A stretch of DNA of 64,000 nt from Pseudomonas putida (lineage in GTDB: Bacteria > Pseudomonadota > Gammaproteobacteria > Pseudomonadales > Pseudomonadaceae). The notes beneath the pieces were generated by a model. That model did not search any database. It was not told where the DNA came from and worked only from the letters and a program-made list of their open reading frames with translations. Shown one piece after another: positions 63,072 to 64,000 of the stretch (positions are counted from its first letter, which is position 1; every line of letters begins with the position of its first letter). The stretch is taken from NCBI RefSeq assembly GCF_026625125.1, contig NZ_CP113097.1, forward strand, positions 2,666,001 to 2,730,000. The letters are read 5' to 3'. Made by a program: the position numbers and the translations under genes.

Positions 63072-63097
63072 AGGACTGAGGCACAAGCCTCAGTCCT
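63072..63097. repeat. Perfect inverted repeat at the edge of the Rhs remnant
   Basis: Arms AGGACTGAGGC and its complement with a 4-base ACAA loop, exactly where Rhs-core homology starts a few bases downstream. On the minus strand it is followed by an AT-rich run, so it could end minus-strand transcripts; it could also mark a recombination junction. Confidence 0.6.
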
Positions 63098-63100
63098 GTT

Positions 63101-64000
63101 GGCGAAGTGCCAAACTGCTGCAACGCTTTAAAAAACGGCCTCGGCCACTTCCTGCACTGCACCTGCACCATACAAGGCACGCTGAGCGTGGTCGAGCACT
63201 GGACCAGCGACGGCGAGCACTTCCACTTCCGCTACGACTTCACCCAGCGCATCAGCTGGGCCACGGACGTACTCGGCCGCGAGCTGGAGGTGCAGTACAA
63301 CGCCGACCACCGCGTCATCGCCAGCCGCGACTACGGCGGCGAGCGCTACGCCATCGACCTGGACGATTTCGGCAACATGGTCGGCCTGACCCTGCCGGAC
63401 GGCAACCAGTTGCACTTCAAGTACGACGAGTTCGCCCGCCTGCTCGAAGAAACCGACCCGCTGGGCCGCACCATCGCCTACGAATACCATCACCTGACCA
63501 CCCTGGTAACCAAGGTCACTTACCCGGACGGCAGCACCTGGCAGGCGCGCTACGACGACAAGGGAAACCTGCTCGCCGAAATCGATGCGCTGGGCCAGAT
63601 GACCGAGTACCTCAACAGCGATGATGGCCTGCCGCACACCATCATCGATGCGACGTACAAGTCCAAGCACCTGTGGTGGAACACCCTGGCCCAGGTCGAG
63701 CGGTATCAGGACTGTTCGGGCAAGAACACCTATTACCGCTACGACGAGCGCCATCACCTCGTGGCCGTGACCGATGCGTTGAACCAGACCACCATGCTGG
63801 AACGCAAACCGGATGGGGAGGTGGTCAAGATCGACCATCCGGACGGCACGGCAGAGACGTTTACCTACAACGTCTACGGCCAGGTGCTGACCCACACCGA
63901 TGGTAAGGGCCAGACTACCCGCCTGCTGCGCACCGCCCGAGGCCTGCCGAGCAGCCGCCAGGATGCCAAAGGTCAGCAAGTTCGCTATGAGTACGACAAG
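63101..64000 (+). pseudogene. Displaced Rhs-core fragment, continuing past window
   Basis: Bases 63186-64000 match 59180-59994 of the main rhs gene without gaps, with roughly 30 mismatches by eye. Two upstream blocks (63101-63112 and 63140-63159) match 58807-58818 and 58861-58880. The intervening losses are 15 and 273 bases, both multiples of three, so the frame stays open from about 63080 through the edge. No proper start or ribosome-binding site is seen and the PAAR half is missing, so it cannot be a stand-alone effector. It probably leads to another displaced tip outside the window. Confidence 0.85.

Overview
The window looks like chromosomal DNA of a fluorescent pseudomonad, most likely the Pseudomonas putida group. 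This rests on the high GC and Pseudomonas-style codon use, the REP-type palindromes near 25.9, 49.8 and 49.95 kb, and the gene content. No rRNA, tRNA, CRISPR array or insertion sequence was recognised. The left edge cuts a secretion ATPase gene and the right edge cuts a second Rhs segment.

Region 1 (1-8.3 kb, + strand) is one tightly overlapping operon. It runs from a GspE/PilB-like ATPase through a PilM-PilN-PilO-PilP-like inner-membrane set, a lipoprotein secretin with a TPR front end and three pseudopilin-like proteins, straight into the curli export genes csgE, csgF and csgG. A type II/type IV-pilus-like machine and a curli exporter are thus built as one transcription unit.

Region 2 (8.4-28.5 kb) is ordinary chromosomal housekeeping: RNase T2, AlkB, a cupin, a LysR regulator with an MFS exporter, a LysE-type exporter, a CAP-domain protein, a SleB-like hydrolase, two AEC carriers, Cu/Zn SOD, (S)-ureidoglycine aminohydrolase, a methyltransferase, a PEBP-like protein, a second MFS protein, an EmrAB-like efflux pair and a UvrA2-type ABC ATPase.

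Region 3 (28.6-49.3 kb, - strand) is a type VI secretion system (T6SS) operon of about 20.7 kb. Reading along transcription: an unnamed gene, tssB, tssC, tssE, tssF, tssG, tssH(clpV), tssJ, tssK, tssL, tssM, tagF, a second IcmF-like GTPase fused to an OmpA peptidoglycan-binding domain, hcp and tssA. Most junctions overlap by 1-4 bases. No fha, ppkA or pppA gene is present, and VgrG lies outside the operon.

Region 4 (50.0-64.0 kb) is the accessory end of the T6SS and the most novel part. It holds an orphan copy of a membrane immunity-like protein, an ADP-ribosylglycohydrolase, a membrane protein, and a convergently placed effector/immunity pair whose immunity protein is a paralogue of the orphan copy. 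The effector looks like a membrane-active toxin. Divergent from these come vgrG, two consecutive DcrB/DUF1795-like (Eag-type) chaperones, a 1399-residue prePAAR-PAAR-Rhs effector with a low-GC GHH-type nuclease-like tip, and its overlapping immunity gene. After a gene-poor AT-rich stretch comes a displaced second copy of the Rhs core carrying two in-frame deletions. It matches the main gene without gaps over its last 815 bases, so it is a potential recombination donor for toxin-tip exchange.
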